From assembly GCA_027943335.1 (NCBI GenBank), contig BSBK01008847.1, positions 186,001 to 250,000 of the forward strand: 64,000 nt of DNA. Reading direction: 5' to 3'. Positions 47,520 through 59,726 of this stretch are shown one piece after another. The notes below the pieces were generated by a model, which was not told the origin of the DNA, did not search any database, and saw only the letters and a program-made list of their open reading frames with translations. The stretch's first letter is position 1; each line of letters starts with the position of its first letter. Source of the DNA: Chamaecyparis obtusa. Lineage: Eukaryota > Streptophyta > Pinopsida > Cupressales > Cupressaceae. Made by a program: the position numbers and the translations under genes.

Positions 47520-48368
47520 TTCCACTGCTACTGCACATAATCTGTAAGAGTGGCTTCTTTAACCTATGTTGTCAACCAATTGGACCATCTATCCATCTCA
47601 TTTCTTCACCATTTTGCATGAGTGAAAACCGTAGACACAAGAAGTGTTGAGGCCTGAGCATGTATTTCTTTGTCTCTTTGCTCCCTTAGTTCATGAACAA
47701 AGTTTTCCAAAGTAGCTTTAAAGGGTGTGCTTTCCTGATTCTGTCTTGCCCATGTGAAGTCCTATGTTGTGTCATCTTGAAGTAGCCTTTCAATCTTCCT
47801 CGAGATCCATAAAGCCACAATTACCTCAAATTAATATCATAATGTATGAATCTCCTTTGAGACCCCATAAGTGCTCTTCTTATTCCATTAAAAACATTGT
47901 CATTTTTATATTTCCAAATAATCCAAAGCACTACTAAAGATAGAATACACAAAAAAAATATTGCAATCAATCTTAAGCCTAGGGATATAGCGAAAAAGAA
48001 CATCATAGATGTTGATGGCGGAGTCAAAGAATAGACCAAAAGACTCCTAAACCTCTCTAGCCAAAATGCAATCAAAGAATACATGCTTGACAATTTCAGG
48101 CATTCTACAAGAGGAGAAAATGTTAGCTTCACCATTAAGCTTATGAAGAGGAAGTCTATGGAACATGAGTTCTTTTTTTAGGCTCACAAGGTTTGCCTCA
48201 TAACAGTACAACAGATCTGCCAGGAAGAGGAATCAAGATTTGAATTCTAGCAATGATTACAATGGTAGAACATACCATCAGAATCAGCCAGACATATGTA
48301 CAATAATTTAGCTTCTGTGGCAAGCAGAAAGGAAACATCAGAGCACATATACTGCAAAAAGGAGGCAG
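47520..48368 (-). pseudogene. LINE ORF2 3' fragment (zf-RVT and beyond)
   Basis: On the minus strand ANIFSSCRMPEIVKHVFFDC (about 48070-48127) matches the zinc-binding motif after plant LINE RT (C..C...E...H..FDC, with the first Cys weak). After a frameshift VVLWIIWKYKNDNVFNG (about 47885-47935) matches the tract preceding the RNase H of plant LINEs. Upstream LPLHKLNGE fits the same domain. The fragment has stops and at least one frameshift. It seems to continue at 52210 on the other side of an LTR element. Confidence 0.55.
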
Positions 48369-49295
48369 TAACGCAGTCAAGGATGGTGGATCCAATTAAG
48401 GACAGTCCAACCTTGCAGCCAAATAACAACACAACATAATAACGCAACACAAGAAAATGTTTCAACTCAATTTTCCAATTAACATGCCTGGTTGTAAGGC
48501 CTTTTGGGTTAGGGCCAATTACAATCAGAAATAGTTTTGTAAGATCAACAAGATCCAATACAACTCCATCTAGTCCAGTTCTAAAATAGATCAGCAATTG
48601 ATGGAAACCCTAAGGCATATCTGAACTTGTGCTCGCAAGCCACCAAGCAATCTCCTTGTCTCCAAGCATGCAAACCACTAGCTCTGCTAAGTCAACTATC
48701 AGAAATCAATCTGATCTGCTAGATCTCGCAGGATCTAAGTCTACACTATCTTTTCCACAACTTCACTTATCTAATTCCCCTAGATCTACCCCTAAACAAC
48801 TACCCAAACACTCCTTAAATACTAATCTTCAGCCACAAGTCAGCCAGATGACATAATTAACTCCTACAAACAAATATTAAATGCAGTACAAGTTGACTCT
48901 CAAATAGCCATGCAATTATTTAATTCTCCATGTCGGCCTCTAGATCTACATAGGAGAATACAATAAAAGATACCAACAATAAATGCACCAAGTCGGCCAA
49001 CCAAATCACCCAGAACTCTAGTCGGTAAACCAGAACTACCAAGCGCCAGAGAAATAACCGAGCACCAGTGAAATAATCAAGCATGCCAAGCATCATTGAG
49101 CACTATATCGACCGAGCATCACAAGCATCACCGAGTACCAATTTCACCGAGCGCCAGAGATTTTTGAGTTCCTTCAGCGACCGAGCTCCCTTCAATAACT
49201 GAGACCATCGGTTAAAGCTGTAACCAAGAACCACAGAACCAAAACAACACACCTCCATGCAGATTCATCGAGTATCCTAGAATGCCCTTGCATCA
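48369..49295 (-). repeat. LTR (3' LTR) of the gag-protease element
   Basis: It ends CCCTTGCATCA. Segments such as CTTGTGCTCGCAAGCCACCA and CATGCCTGGTTGTAAGGCCT are shared with the 899-bp LTRs, so the two families are related. Confidence 0.9.
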
Positions 49296-49499
49296 AACAC
49301 CCCAGGTTCGAAAAGATGTTCATATGCTGGAAGAACATCTTCTGGGATTCAACACATAAATGCCAAACTGGTTCTTCACATATAAGTCCTCCAACTTTTC
49401 AGCTTGCATACTCTTCCACTTTTGCTTCCTCTGTCTTTTCAAGTCTTTCATTGATAACACACAGGTCTGTTCTCCATACTAATCATCCATACCTTCAGG

Positions 49500-49964
49500 A
49501 TCCACCAACTCAACTCAGCTACCAATACTCAGACTTCTCCTACCGAGTTTTGTATCTAGCAAAGGCATCATGGAAAACTTCTTGTCATCATTTTCAACAG
49601 TAAACACATTCTTCACACAATCATACATAGCTCTGCAATCGTATTGCCAAGGTCTACCAAGCAATATATGACAACTGTTCATCTCCACGATATCACATAA
49701 CACAAGATCCTTATACTGGCCAATCTGAACATCAACAAAGCACTATTCTCTTACTTCCAGAGCATGATCATCTTGCAACCAGCCAATCCTATAAGGATGT
49801 GGATGTCTCATTCTATTCAAACCAATTTTTTGAACCATGTCCTCAACAACAAGGTTGTCAGTACTACCACTATCAACAATTACATTACAAAGTTTACTTC
49901 CAGACTTGCACCGAGTCCTGAACAAGTTACTCCTCTGAAAAGGTTCCTCCTTTGTATTGAGCAA
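49500..49964 (-). pseudogene. Protease of the gag-protease LTR element
   Basis: NVIVDSGSTDNLVVEDMV (49820-49880) is the retropepsin active site. HPHPYRIGWLQDDHALEV and ILLGRPWQYDCRAMYD follow, very close to the chromovirus protease in the same window. A stop near 49742 splits the domain. After the protease a few dozen codons lead directly to the 3' LTR, so all of RT to integrase is missing. Confidence 0.85.
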
Positions 49965-50139
49965 TGTTCATCGAACTAGCAATTTATCAAATTCAGGTTC
50001 ATTCTGAATGTTCTCATTCACCACAACAGTTCGTCGGTCACCAAGCTTCTTCTGTGTACACTCAAAAGAACGACGTCCTTCTTCACCATAGTTATACCAA
50101 GTACCCTTAAAGACAACTCTACCTGTCTTCTTCTTTGGT

Positions 50140-51039
50140 TCTACAGGTTTCTATTCATCTTCTGCAGTCGGTTTATCCTTCACCAAGTGGTCAATCTTTT
50201 CCTTCCCTTGGGTATAACCATGTTGTTTCCTCTTCAACTTATCTTCTTCCTTCAGAGCATACTGATAAGCATCTTCAACAAAGTAAATCTTCAGCATACC
50301 AAGCTCATCCTGAATATTGAATCTCAAACCATTCACATACTGAGCTACCTTTTCATTACCAAGTTCTCTGTGTCCAGACTGAATAGTAAGTTTGTAGAAC
50401 TCCTCGGTATAATCTTCAACAGTCAAATCTTTCTGGTTCAGATTTTGCAACTTCTTAAAAAAAGTCAAGCTCATAGTCAGCAAGTATGAACTTAGCTTTC
50501 AACTTAGTCACCATCAACCTCCACTGATTGATCTTCATTTCACCTTCATCTTCTCTATCTCTTTGTAGTTCTTTCCACCAAAGAGTAGCATGTCCTTTCA
50601 ACTTAGTCTATGCCAATCTTACTCGAAGAGGATCTTCAATTTCTTCTAGCTCAAAGAAATATTCTAATTCACTAATCCAATCAATCAATTTCTCAAGTTT
50701 CAAAATACTAGAGAAGGTAGAAACTTCCATTCAGTAACTATTACTTAACCGAGCTCTAGATCTATGCAACCGAGCAATTTTGTCTTCACCACATCTGTCT
50801 CTTCGGTCATCACCACTAGATCCAACAACTTCAAAGTATTCAGAAGCTTCCTCATAACCATCCTCAGTACGAACATTCTGAGGTACACCAGAAACAACTC
50901 TCATGATATCAATGACCATGTCATTCTTCATCAACTCTATCTCAGATCTGATATCCAATCTAACTTTCTCAGAAATCATTGATTCCACAGCATCACAAAG
51001 ATCTACAATTTCTCTAGGGTCCAATCTTCTCAGAGGCAT
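50140..51039 (-). pseudogene. Gag of the gag-protease LTR element
   Basis: ATG at 51039 (MPLRRLDPREIVDLCDAVE). The capsid-like part reads LEKLIDWISELEYFFELEE (about 50640-50690) and EDYTEEFYKLTIQSGHREL, then VAQYVNGLRFNIQDEL (50300-50420), parallel to chromovirus gag. A TGA at 50731 and a one-base change in an A-run near 50460 break the frame. A zinc knuckle is not clearly retained: the region near 50060-50090 shows a Cys/Phe-containing remnant. Confidence 0.75.
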
Positions 51040-51270
51040 CCTTAAAGATAAGAAGACTCAAAGCAATAAAACCCTACACTGACCACCTTGCGACAACCTC
51101 CAAGTTGTATGCAAGTCAGATCAGCCTGTCACCTTGCATGAACAACCAGGTCAAGATTCCACAAGTTCAGTGCCACAAATCTGCAACTTAGATCATACAA
51201 TCTCTTCGCCCACAAGATCAACTTCGCAAGATCAACCTTGCTAGGTCAACCTTTTCTCAAGAACAAATCA

Positions 51271-51282
51271 GCTCTTATACCA
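51271..51282 (-). promoter_or_regulatory. Primer binding site of the gag-protease element
   Basis: The minus strand reads TGGTATAAGAGC, one base from the tRNA-iMet site, two bases from the right LTR. Confidence 0.85.
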
Positions 51283-51284
51283 CC

Positions 51285-52209
51285 TGACGCAGTCAAGGAT
51301 GGTGGATCTAATTAAGGACTATCCAACCTTGCAGCCAAATAACAACACAATGGAATAACACAACACAAGAAAATGTTTCAACTCAATTTTCCATTAACAT
51401 GCCTGGTTGTAAGGCATTCCAGGTTAGGGCCAATTACAATCAGAAACATTTTTGCAAGATCAACAAGATCCAATACAACTTCAGCTAGTCCAATTCTGAA
51501 ATAGATCAGCAACTGATGGAAACCCTAAGGTAGATCTGAACTTTGCTCACAAGCCACCAAGCAATCTCCTTGTCTCCAAGCATGCAAACCACTAGCTCTG
51601 CTAAGTCAACTATCAGAAATCAATCTGATCTGCTAGATCTCACAGGATCTAAGTCTACGCTATCTTTCCCACAAATTCATTTATTTGATTCCCCCAGATC
51701 TACCCCTAAACAACTACCCAAACACTCCTTAAATACTAATCTTCAACCACAAGTCAACTGGATAACATAATTAAATCTTACAAATAAATATTAAATGCAA
51801 TACAAGTCGGCTCTCAAATAGCCATACAATTATTTAATTCTCCATGTCGGCCTCTAGATCTACATAGGAGAATACAACAAAAGATACCAACAATAAATGC
51901 ACCAAGTCAGCCAACCAAATCACCAAGAACTCCAATCAGTAAACTAGAACTACCGAGCGCTAGAGAAATAACTGAGCACTAGTGAAATAACTGAGCATGC
52001 CAAGCATCATCGAGCACTATGTCAACCAAGCATCACAAGCATTGCCGAGTACCAGTTTCATTGAGCACCAAAGATTTCTGAGTTCCTTCAGCGACCGAGC
52101 TCCCTTCAATAACCGAGACCTTCGGTTAAAGATGCAGCCGAGAACCACAAAACCAAAACAAAACACCTCCATGCAGATTCACCGAGTATCCTAGAATTCC
52201 CCTGCATCA
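51285..52209 (-). repeat. LTR (5' LTR) of the gag-protease element
   Basis: 925 bp, TGACGCAGTC to CCTGCATCA. Confidence 0.9.
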
Positions 52210-52730
52210 AAAAACATCATAGTCAATTGACTTGGGAAGGGATAGGGAAGAGCACGCTTCTCTTAGCATTGAATAAGTCATCCACTAGGACTGAGGAATC
52301 ACAAACTTATTACACAAGTCCTATCACGCAAGTAGATGACCATATTTAAAAATATCTTTCAACCACTAAATAACCTTAGAGGCCCAAGTTTTAGCAGAGC
52401 ATCCCTGGATCGATGACAAGGGTCTATCTTTATATTTAAGATTCCACCACATCCCCATTTCCCTATAATTATGTTTTCATTATTAACAATATCATTATTG
52501 GTGATCAACATCCTAAAAGAATCCCAAGCCTTCCATATAGACTTAAAAACTACTAAACCAACAAGTCTAATACTGCACTTTCCTACAATTAAGTCACTAA
52601 GAGGGAGATCTTTTAAGAAAGAACCCATCCTTTACATAGACCTAGAGATGTGCATAATCAGAACTTTCCATGGCTCTTCTATTTTTAAGGGATTTAAAAA
52701 TCCATTTTGCAGCATAATGGATTAGTTTTG
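52210..52730 (-). pseudogene. Possible upstream part of the LINE split by the gag-protease element
   Basis: A 89-codon minus-strand stretch (52359-52628) includes FKSIWKAWDSFRMLI and, further on, NNENIIIGKWGCGG. Beyond its stop, sequence of the type FKYGHLLA and REACSSLSLPKSID fits the segment before zf-RVT in LINE ORF2. Motifs are weak. The main support is strand and position relative to 47520-48368. Confidence 0.35.
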
Positions 52731-53140
52731 ATGACCACAAACTTTAAAATATCAAACATATGAAGAAAATAGGTTAAAGAAAATGTGAATGTCACATCGA
52801 CAAGAACAATATGCTTATCTAATGCCATTAAAGGGTGTTCCCTATACTTGAATTACTAAAATAAAAATATTTAATGTATGAAATTAAAACTGGGCTAAAA
52901 AGAATCATACTATGAATGTTATATCACCAACACAACTAAAGTAAGTTCCCATAATTCATGAGCTTAAGGGGTGTTAAGGTTTTTTTAGGATTGTTGTAAA
53001 TGTAATGGCTTTGCCTGTATAGTATGTGTTTTCCAAATGCAACATTCTCTTAAATTTATATTGAGAATGAGCCAACAAGAGACATCTCCCTTCACGGGAC
53101 ATGTCTATTCATTATTATGTAATTACTATAATGACAATTA
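52731..53140. other. Spacer without recognised features
   Basis: Nothing is supported here. Confidence 0.5.

Positions 53141-53212
<72 letters not shown>
53141..53212. repeat. (TA)n microsatellite
   Basis: A pure TA run of about 70 bp directly abuts the copia LTR, which hides any target duplication. Confidence 0.97.
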
Positions 53213-53217
<5 letters not shown>

Positions 53218-54263
53218 GCAAGTGGTGTTTTGGAGTAGTAGCAATCACTTGAGGGTTGTCATTCATGGAAACAATTATGCTGGAGTGATTGCATGCAGAG
53301 AGTTTTGGTACTAGAGTCACGGTCATGAAAATGACTAAGTACAGAATCAGGACAGCAGTGTACTGTGGAACAGTTTTAGTTAGCGATGACAGTATATGAT
53401 GTATTATGGCTTGCAAAGATAGTAGAAGGTATTTTTGGACATATAGGACCTTTAGTTAAGGTTGCATGTGTTTTTATGATCAGATCAGTAAGATAAAGTG
53501 ATCTGAAGGTATGTGAAGATAGAGAATTAGTGTAATAGAGCACACAAGAAGTTATGAAGATTGAGAGAAGAATAGTGGATATGGTAACGTGCTAAGTCAG
53601 ATGGATAAAGTATATTTCTGACTCTTTGGTAATTTAAGATCATTGAATCTATGTTTATCATTTACATAATTTATTATTATGTTTTGTATGGTATTTGTGA
53701 AGCTGACTGGATGATAGATTGTGTATAAGTATAGAGTGTTTTGTGGAAGTGATTGGTATGGATATGATGATGATGATGATATGATGATGTGAATCTGAGA
53801 GAAAAGAGAATATGTGAGATCAGTTTTTGATAGAGCTACAACTGGAAGTATCTAAGCAAGGAAAGTTCTTGTATTGTTCTTTTTTAGAACTCTTTTTGAG
53901 ACAGTATTTTAATTGTAAGAGTTGTATGCTCACAACCTTTAACCAGGTGTTATGTATCCCATAACAGGGTTTTGTATTCCTCTAGAAAGGAAATGTACTA
54001 TGTAACAATCAGCTCCTAATAGGGCTAGATCTCCTAATAGGGATATAATATTTTAGTACATAGTTGTGGGTATCATCCTCACTGGGGTTTTCCCTTGGCC
54101 AGGGTTTCCTCGAGAACAAATCATGGTGTCATGAATTATGTTTTGTGCTTATATGTTCTTTTCATTTCAACATTGTTTTGGTTTATTTGTAATTGGTTGA
54201 AGTTTAAATTAAAGTGCAGTAATACTGATTCACCCCCCCTCTCAGTATTACCTAATCTAAACA
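53213..54263 (+). repeat. Ty1/copia LTR (5' LTR)
   Basis: TGTTGGCAAG to CTAAACA, 1051 bp, followed after two bases by a primer site. The C-rich CACCCCCCCTCTCAGT just before the end is common in plant copia LTRs. A TATA-like TGTATAAGTATAGA lies near 53721-53735. The partner LTR is not in the window. Confidence 0.8.
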
Positions 54264-54265
54264 AT

Positions 54266-54277
54266 TGGTATCAAAGC
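54266..54277 (+). promoter_or_regulatory. Primer binding site of the copia element
   Basis: TGGTATCAAAGC, one base from the tRNA-iMet complement, two bases after the LTR. Confidence 0.85.
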
Positions 54278-54322
54278 TATTGGTCCTTGGAGAGAAAGCC
54301 TAACAGCTTAAGGGAGATCATA

Positions 54323-55136
54323 ATGGATTCAAAAAGTTTGCAAGAGAACTTTGAAGTAGCACTTGAAGATCTGGACAAAGAGAAGGCTGATAATGGTGTA
54401 TTGAAATTCAAATTGAGAAGAGTAGAAGGTTTCATCAGGAAACTAAAGGAACAACTTGAAACTTCAAGAAATTAGAAACAAAACCTTATGGACAAGATCC
54501 AAGAAAATTCGGACAATGACACATTAGATCAAGTGAAGAATCTAGAGCAAGAAAAATAGAAAATCAATCTTCTGATGATTAAAGAGATTCAACATGAAAA
54601 GGATGAAAGGGACAAAGTTGAAGAGTTACTAAAAGAAGAAAATGAGAAGTTAGGACAAATGAAGACTGAACTTGACCACTAGAAGGATAAATTTTAGGAG
54701 TTGGAGAAGTACAATTAGATCATAAAAGGAGAACTCACTCAATCTAAATTTCATATTGAGAAGTTGCACATGAGCAGTGATAAAATTGATGAGTAAAGAG
54801 AAAGACAAAAACCTAAAGGAGATATGACTGGAGTTGGATTCAATGAAGTAGAATGTTCTAAGACCAATGAAGAAGCAAATGAAGTGAAGATTGAAGAAAT
54901 ACCTACTCGTGAACAACCTAAAGAATAGATCAGACCTTTCAGAGGTAGATGCTTTGGATGAAACAAAGTTTGACACATGAAAAGAGATTACAGAACTAAA
55001 GGTACCTCTAAACCCTTTTCCAGTCAATTTTATAACTGTTATGAGTATGGACACAAGAATGTATATTGTAGAAAATCAAATCAGTCAAGGTATAAACAAG
55101 ATTATGTCAGAGAAGAGTCAGCAACCAAGGTTACAT
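54323..55136 (+). pseudogene. Copia gag fragment
   Basis: ATG at 54323 (MDSKSLQENFEVALEDLDKE) opens a long heptad-like, Lys/Glu-rich coiled coil. One frame then continues, with stops near 54473, 54557, 54680, 54696, 54717 and 54796, to two zinc-knuckle remnants: RCFGxNKVxHMKRDYR (second Cys lost, near 54948-54990) and FYNCYEYGHKNVYCRKS (near 55030-55078, C-x-x-C position altered). The element is cut off soon after. No protease, integrase or RT follows. Confidence 0.7.
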
Positions 55137-55489
55137 GTTTAAGGCCTTACACATGCTCCCTTGTTTCCCATATGAGTAAACAGGGTAGGGTATTTTGAGG
55201 ATTTTACTCATACGATTTAGGATGAGGGATCATATGAGTAATTTTGACTCCTGGTAAGAGTAAACATGGCCAGAAGGCTTAAAATGCATGCAAAAGTCCC
55301 ATACGAGTATTGGGAAGCCCTAGTATGAGTATTGGGAACCTCCAGTATGAGAAAAAATGTTAGGGAGTTTAATCATATGATCATCTACCTAGAACAGGAC
55401 AAGATTTGTCAAACAGGTGAGTTTTTGGCTCAAAAACCCTAAAAAATGCAGTTTTGAAGGCTTGTGGAGTCCCACCGGGTGTGCCAAAA
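55137..55489 (-). other. Leader remnant of a minus-strand gypsy element with primer site
   Basis: Reading leftward from the LTR at 55490, the minus strand gives TGGCACACCCGGTGGGACTC (55467-55486), a typical primer-site-like start with the TGG of a tRNA 3' end, three bases from the LTR. Leftward follow short TATGAGTATTGGGAA-type repeats. No coding part remains before the copia fragment. Confidence 0.55.
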
Positions 55490-56732
55490 TGTGATCAGAG
55501 AAAATATAACATGTTCAAAACAAGCGTAGATATTCAAACATTATCCTAACAACACATTCCTAACATATAGTAAAAACTATTTGCAAAGACACTCAAATAG
55601 AGCTTAAACGGGAGCACCATGTCACTGTTTGATTTTCTCTGGATTTAGGGATGTGGGTGTGCTGTAAAAACACTAGGAGTATGTCCCTAATGTAGATTAG
55701 GAAGGTTTAGGATCAATTAGGGCCATGAGAACCCCATTGTGGCACAAAATCAGGTATGGAACACCTGATTTTCCCCTAGAGCCCCAAGGTGTCTAATGAA
55801 GCTAAAATGCGGATTGAGCTAAAAATGGTTATGCTAGATTGATTTTAAACCCAAATATGAATGTGATGTGATGATAATGCTATGAAAATAAATGAATTAA
55901 TCTAAGTTAATCCATTAATGCTAAGCTAAGATGTGAGTTAGAAAGCTTAGAAATGAACTAAATCTAACAATTAGGATTTAAGCTAAGATGATCTAGACGT
56001 AAATTAGCATGATAACAGTACTTAATATGATTATGTGAATTGGTGGTTTTCTCTTGGAAGTGAGGGTATTTATAGGATTTTAGGAAGGGCTTTGGTTAGG
56101 AAGGGGAGTTAGGGTCAGAGTTAGGGTTAGGGGTAGAGCTAGGGGTATGGTTAGAGGTAAGGTCAAGGGGATGAGGGTTAAGGGTTTCTCACACGTGTGA
56201 GCAACACTAGGGAAGTGTGCTTAGGGGATAATGGTGGAAGAGGAGACATGGACTTCAGTAAGAGGCTATAAGAGCCTTAATGAGGGTGTAAGGAGCCATT
56301 AATGAGTCTATAAGGCTCATTAATGAGGGGGTATGACCAAAAGTTAGAGGAGGGTGGATTAGACTAAGAGGGTTAGGAATAACCTTCTAAGTAGGTTTAG
56401 GATGGGTTTAGGAAAGGTTAGATAGGTTTAGAGTTTTATAGAAGATTCTAGGGTTTTTAGGCTTTAAATAAATATTTAATTTATTTAAGAATTGTGACAT
56501 TATTTATTAAGTAATGATAAATAAATAGGGGGAAAATCATTCAAATTTGATTTAAATTATTTTGGTAGGGATTCTTTAATTAAATGTCCTTAATGAAAAT
56601 AGGAGCAAGGATAATGACAATAAAAACTAATTAATTAATTAAATAAGTAATTAATTAATAGATGATGATGTCATCAGGGGTTTCTACAAAATAAAATATT
56701 TTTATTTGGCAAAGGCATTTTAGGTGTCTACA
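55490..56732 (-). repeat. Gypsy LTR, minus strand
   Basis: On the minus strand it starts TGTAGACACCTAAAATG, a frequent plant gypsy LTR start, and ends TGATCACA next to the primer site, 1243 bp. A G-rich patch with TTAGGG-like words lies at about 56095-56180 on the plus strand. No partner LTR is seen. Confidence 0.7.
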
Positions 56733-56836
56733 AATATAATGGAATCTATGACAAAATTTGAGTCCCCTTCAATAACGAGGTAGTTCAAACCCATTTTGTA
56801 TGACAAACTTCAAATCCCCTTCAACATTGAGGTAGT
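56733..56836 (-). other. Short tandem pair at the LINE 3' end
   Basis: CCCCTTCAAYANYGAGGTAG (about 56764 and 56816, 52 bp apart) is repeated, with GTTYAAACCCATTTTGTA after each. It probably belongs to the LINE 3' end. Confidence 0.5.
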
Positions 56837-58090
56837 TTAAACCCATTTTGTAGCACAATCGTAGGCCTTCATGTAATGCAAAAAACTCAGCATTGTTGTT
56901 TGTTCCCGAAGGAAGACAAAAAACACCAAGCCATAATACCTCACCATGTGGTTATTTCTAACAATGAAGCCACAACCCAAATGCTCAGGATTCAATAAGG
57001 AAGCCCCATCAAAATTTAACTTTAATCTACCCACATAAGACAACAACCACTTGACAATAGTCCAATCCTTCTTTGGCTTGATGTAATCGCCTTTGAGTGG
57101 GATAAGATTCTTCCACTCTTTGATCATCTGATCATCCTAGTTACAATAGAATCTACACTTGTTATTGGCAACCGCTACATTTAGAAATTCAGATATACCT
57201 ATTTCAAGTTTAGCCAGTACAATTTCCACCGAAGATTCCATATTTTTGAAAATGTGTGTTTTCCTTTCCTGCCAAAGGTGCCATAGAGTTATTGCAGGCA
57301 CCATATACCATAATCCTCTCCATAAGGAGCCATTACTGGGTAGAGGTCAACACTGGAAGAGATCCCCAATGCTGTTAGGAAGGGGGCCTAATCAACCAAG
57401 TTTACATTGCATGTGTTTCCAACAATGGTAAGAAAAGTCACACTAGAGGAAAACATGGTCAATGGGGCCCAACCTTTCCAAGTGATCACCAATAAGAACC
57501 TTCTCTTTCAACACCAACCCTATAAAGGCACCAGCTTTCAGGAGAATAATCTTATTCCACACCATGTTAATCGACCAATTACATTTCTCCTGATCAATTT
57601 TTGAAATAATATATACAAGTTTTGCAGAGTACACACCTGATTTATTGGCACACCAAATAAATGAGTCTTCCTCATCTGTGATCATGATGTTTCTTTAGCC
57701 CATCACCTCTTTAATCTTCCTCCACATATCAACATTAAAAAATTTGAATTATTTCCAAATCCTTTGTCAACTTTCTACGTCCATATCCAATATAAGATAA
57801 TCGTAGAGTTGAGTACCATAGTGATCAACAACCAATTATTTGATATCTCAAAAGCCTTCAAGAGAGGACAACACCTCAAAGTTGTTCCAAGAATCATCCC
57901 AAAAGAAAGCCTTACTACAGTTTTCAATCCTCCATGACATGTGATTAATGATTATGGGTCTGCACTTACACATACAATTCCAAACGGTCGAACCTTTTAG
58001 TGGAATAACAATTGAAATAATTCTCAATTGGTCCTCAGTATCCAAGTATTTGTATTGCAGAAGTTTACACCATAAAGCCTTTAATTATTT
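56837..58090 (-). pseudogene. LINE ORF2 3' end: zf-RVT and RNase H
   Basis: One minus-strand frame carries, in order: SWRIENCSKAFFWDDSWNNF (end of the RT-linked part, about 57880-57940); DSFIWCANKSGVYSAKLVY, VWNKIILLKAGAFIGLVLK and LERLGPIDHVFL (zf-RVT, 57443-57670); WHLWQERKTHIFKN (about 57240-57280); and the RNase H start LKLNFDGASLLNPEHLGCGF (about 56970-57030) with REQTTMLSFLHYMKAYD near its catalytic Glu. Several stops interrupt it. It is 5'-truncated where a microsatellite begins. Plant L1-type LINEs have exactly this order. Confidence 0.85.
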
Positions 58091-58096
58091 GAGCAA

Positions 58097-58310
58097 TATA
58101 TATATATATATATATATAGACACCCACATATACATATACATAACACATATACATATACATAAAATTTATACATACATATATATATATACATACATACATA
58201 AATACATGTGTGTGTATACATACACACACACACACATATTTTTACATGTTTATATTTACATAAATACATACGTGTATATTCATACATAGATACATGTGTG
58301 TGTGTGTGTG
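58097..58310. repeat. TA / CATA / GT microsatellite
   Basis: A compound simple repeat at the truncated 5' side of the LINE. Confidence 0.95.
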
Positions 58311-59015
58311 TTCGATGAGTGATTCAAGTGACACATGTCCAAGGGTCATGAGTTAATTCCTTTTGAGGATATGAGTAAATTAAATTAAATGAAATATAGA
58401 TGGCCTTTGATTGGATAAAGGTGGAACCTACTTGCCATTAATCATGAACTAATGTGTCAGTGATGATACACGATGATCTTAAATCAAGGGTAAAAAATGT
58501 AATATCAATTACCCATGTGAAGGAAAATAGATTATCTAAATAATCAAATGAATATTACATATGGTATAACTATCCTAGCTAAAGTTTATTTTTTATGAGT
58601 AGAATCTAGATGGTAGAATTCGTGTCTATGAATCATCAATCTCAAGAAAAAATAAGAGTTCATAATTTAAAAAACCACTGTATTTTGTCTATTTCACTTT
58701 TAAAATCATGGAAGTAATTTGTGTGATTGTACATATCTAAAGCTCATCTACATATTTGAATTTCAACAATCGTAATATTTGGTTATTCTTCTCCTCGATT
58801 TCTTCAACATGTGTCTATAGAGGAAGTTATTGTTACGACATCGATGAAAAGTTTGCTAAGTAAGGATTAGTTTTACTTTGATCAAAATGTTAAGATACTA
58901 TTCATAAAATAAAAGATAATAATGACAATAATGTGAATCCTCAAAATGACAATAATGCTAACACATGAAGGATTCACATTTGAGAGAAAACACACTCTCT
59001 CTGTCAAATCTTTTA
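58311..59015. other. Intergenic DNA
   Basis: No feature is recognised before the dispersed repeat. Confidence 0.5.
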
Positions 59016-59680
59016 CGATCCTCTTTTTCTCTCTCTTCTACTTTTTCTTTCCTCTTTTTGTTGGGATCTATTTCTCCTTTTTGGTGAGTTGTTCTAATTA
59101 TGGTGGCTTACTTGGCCTTTCTTGGCACTAGTGTTGTTTCTTTCCCTATTTTTTATTATCTCTCTTTTCTTCATGGTTGTGTAGATGTTTCAAATTGTAA
59201 TCTTACATTTTTGCTCAATTTGAGGTTATGATTTTTTTTCCAAGGAAAAAAAACATAGAATCTAATAGTTAGTATTAATGCAATAGTTGAAGATAAGAGC
59301 TCCCAAACAATCTTTCAAATAATCTAGGCTATTCCTAGAATAGAAATCCACATGGTATAAATGAAATATTTCAAATTTAGAATTGACATACAATAATCAT
59401 TAAGAAAAGTTCGATTGAAATCTAAACTTAAATTTAAATTTTAAAATATTTGAAATTTATTTTTTACAAATCATACAATTGAAATAATTTAAATTCTTAT
59501 TTGTTAATTTAAGTTAGTAAAAAAAAGAATGCAATAAAAATAAAAATTGATACCTAAAAAGAAATATAAATAAAATAAGATTATACATTATTTTTATTAA
59601 AAATATACTAATTATTATGTAAAAACTAAAAATAATAAAATTATAATAAACCCAATTCAAATTTTTGGAGGAAAGTTATG
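59016..59680. repeat. Dispersed repeat, copy 2 (mate at 14455-15114)
   Basis: Starts CGATCCTCTTTTTCTCTC and ends GGAGGAAAGTTATG, with scattered substitutions and small indels against copy 1. Confidence 0.85.
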
Positions 59681-59726
59681 ATTTATTACTCCTAAATTCA
59701 TTTAATGTTGTCATTAGTGAAGAAAA

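Larger units (their letters stand above)
48369..52209 (-). mobile_element. Non-autonomous LTR element with gag and protease only
   Basis: LTRs of 927 and 925 bp (48369-49295, 51285-52209) enclose 1989 bp that encode a decayed gag and protease on the minus strand but no RT, RNase H or integrase. The left LTR starts TAACGCAG where the right starts TGACGCAG. The LTRs show many differences, so the element is older than its 899-bp-LTR relative. No matching target duplication is seen (GGCAG against AAAAA). Confidence 0.88.
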
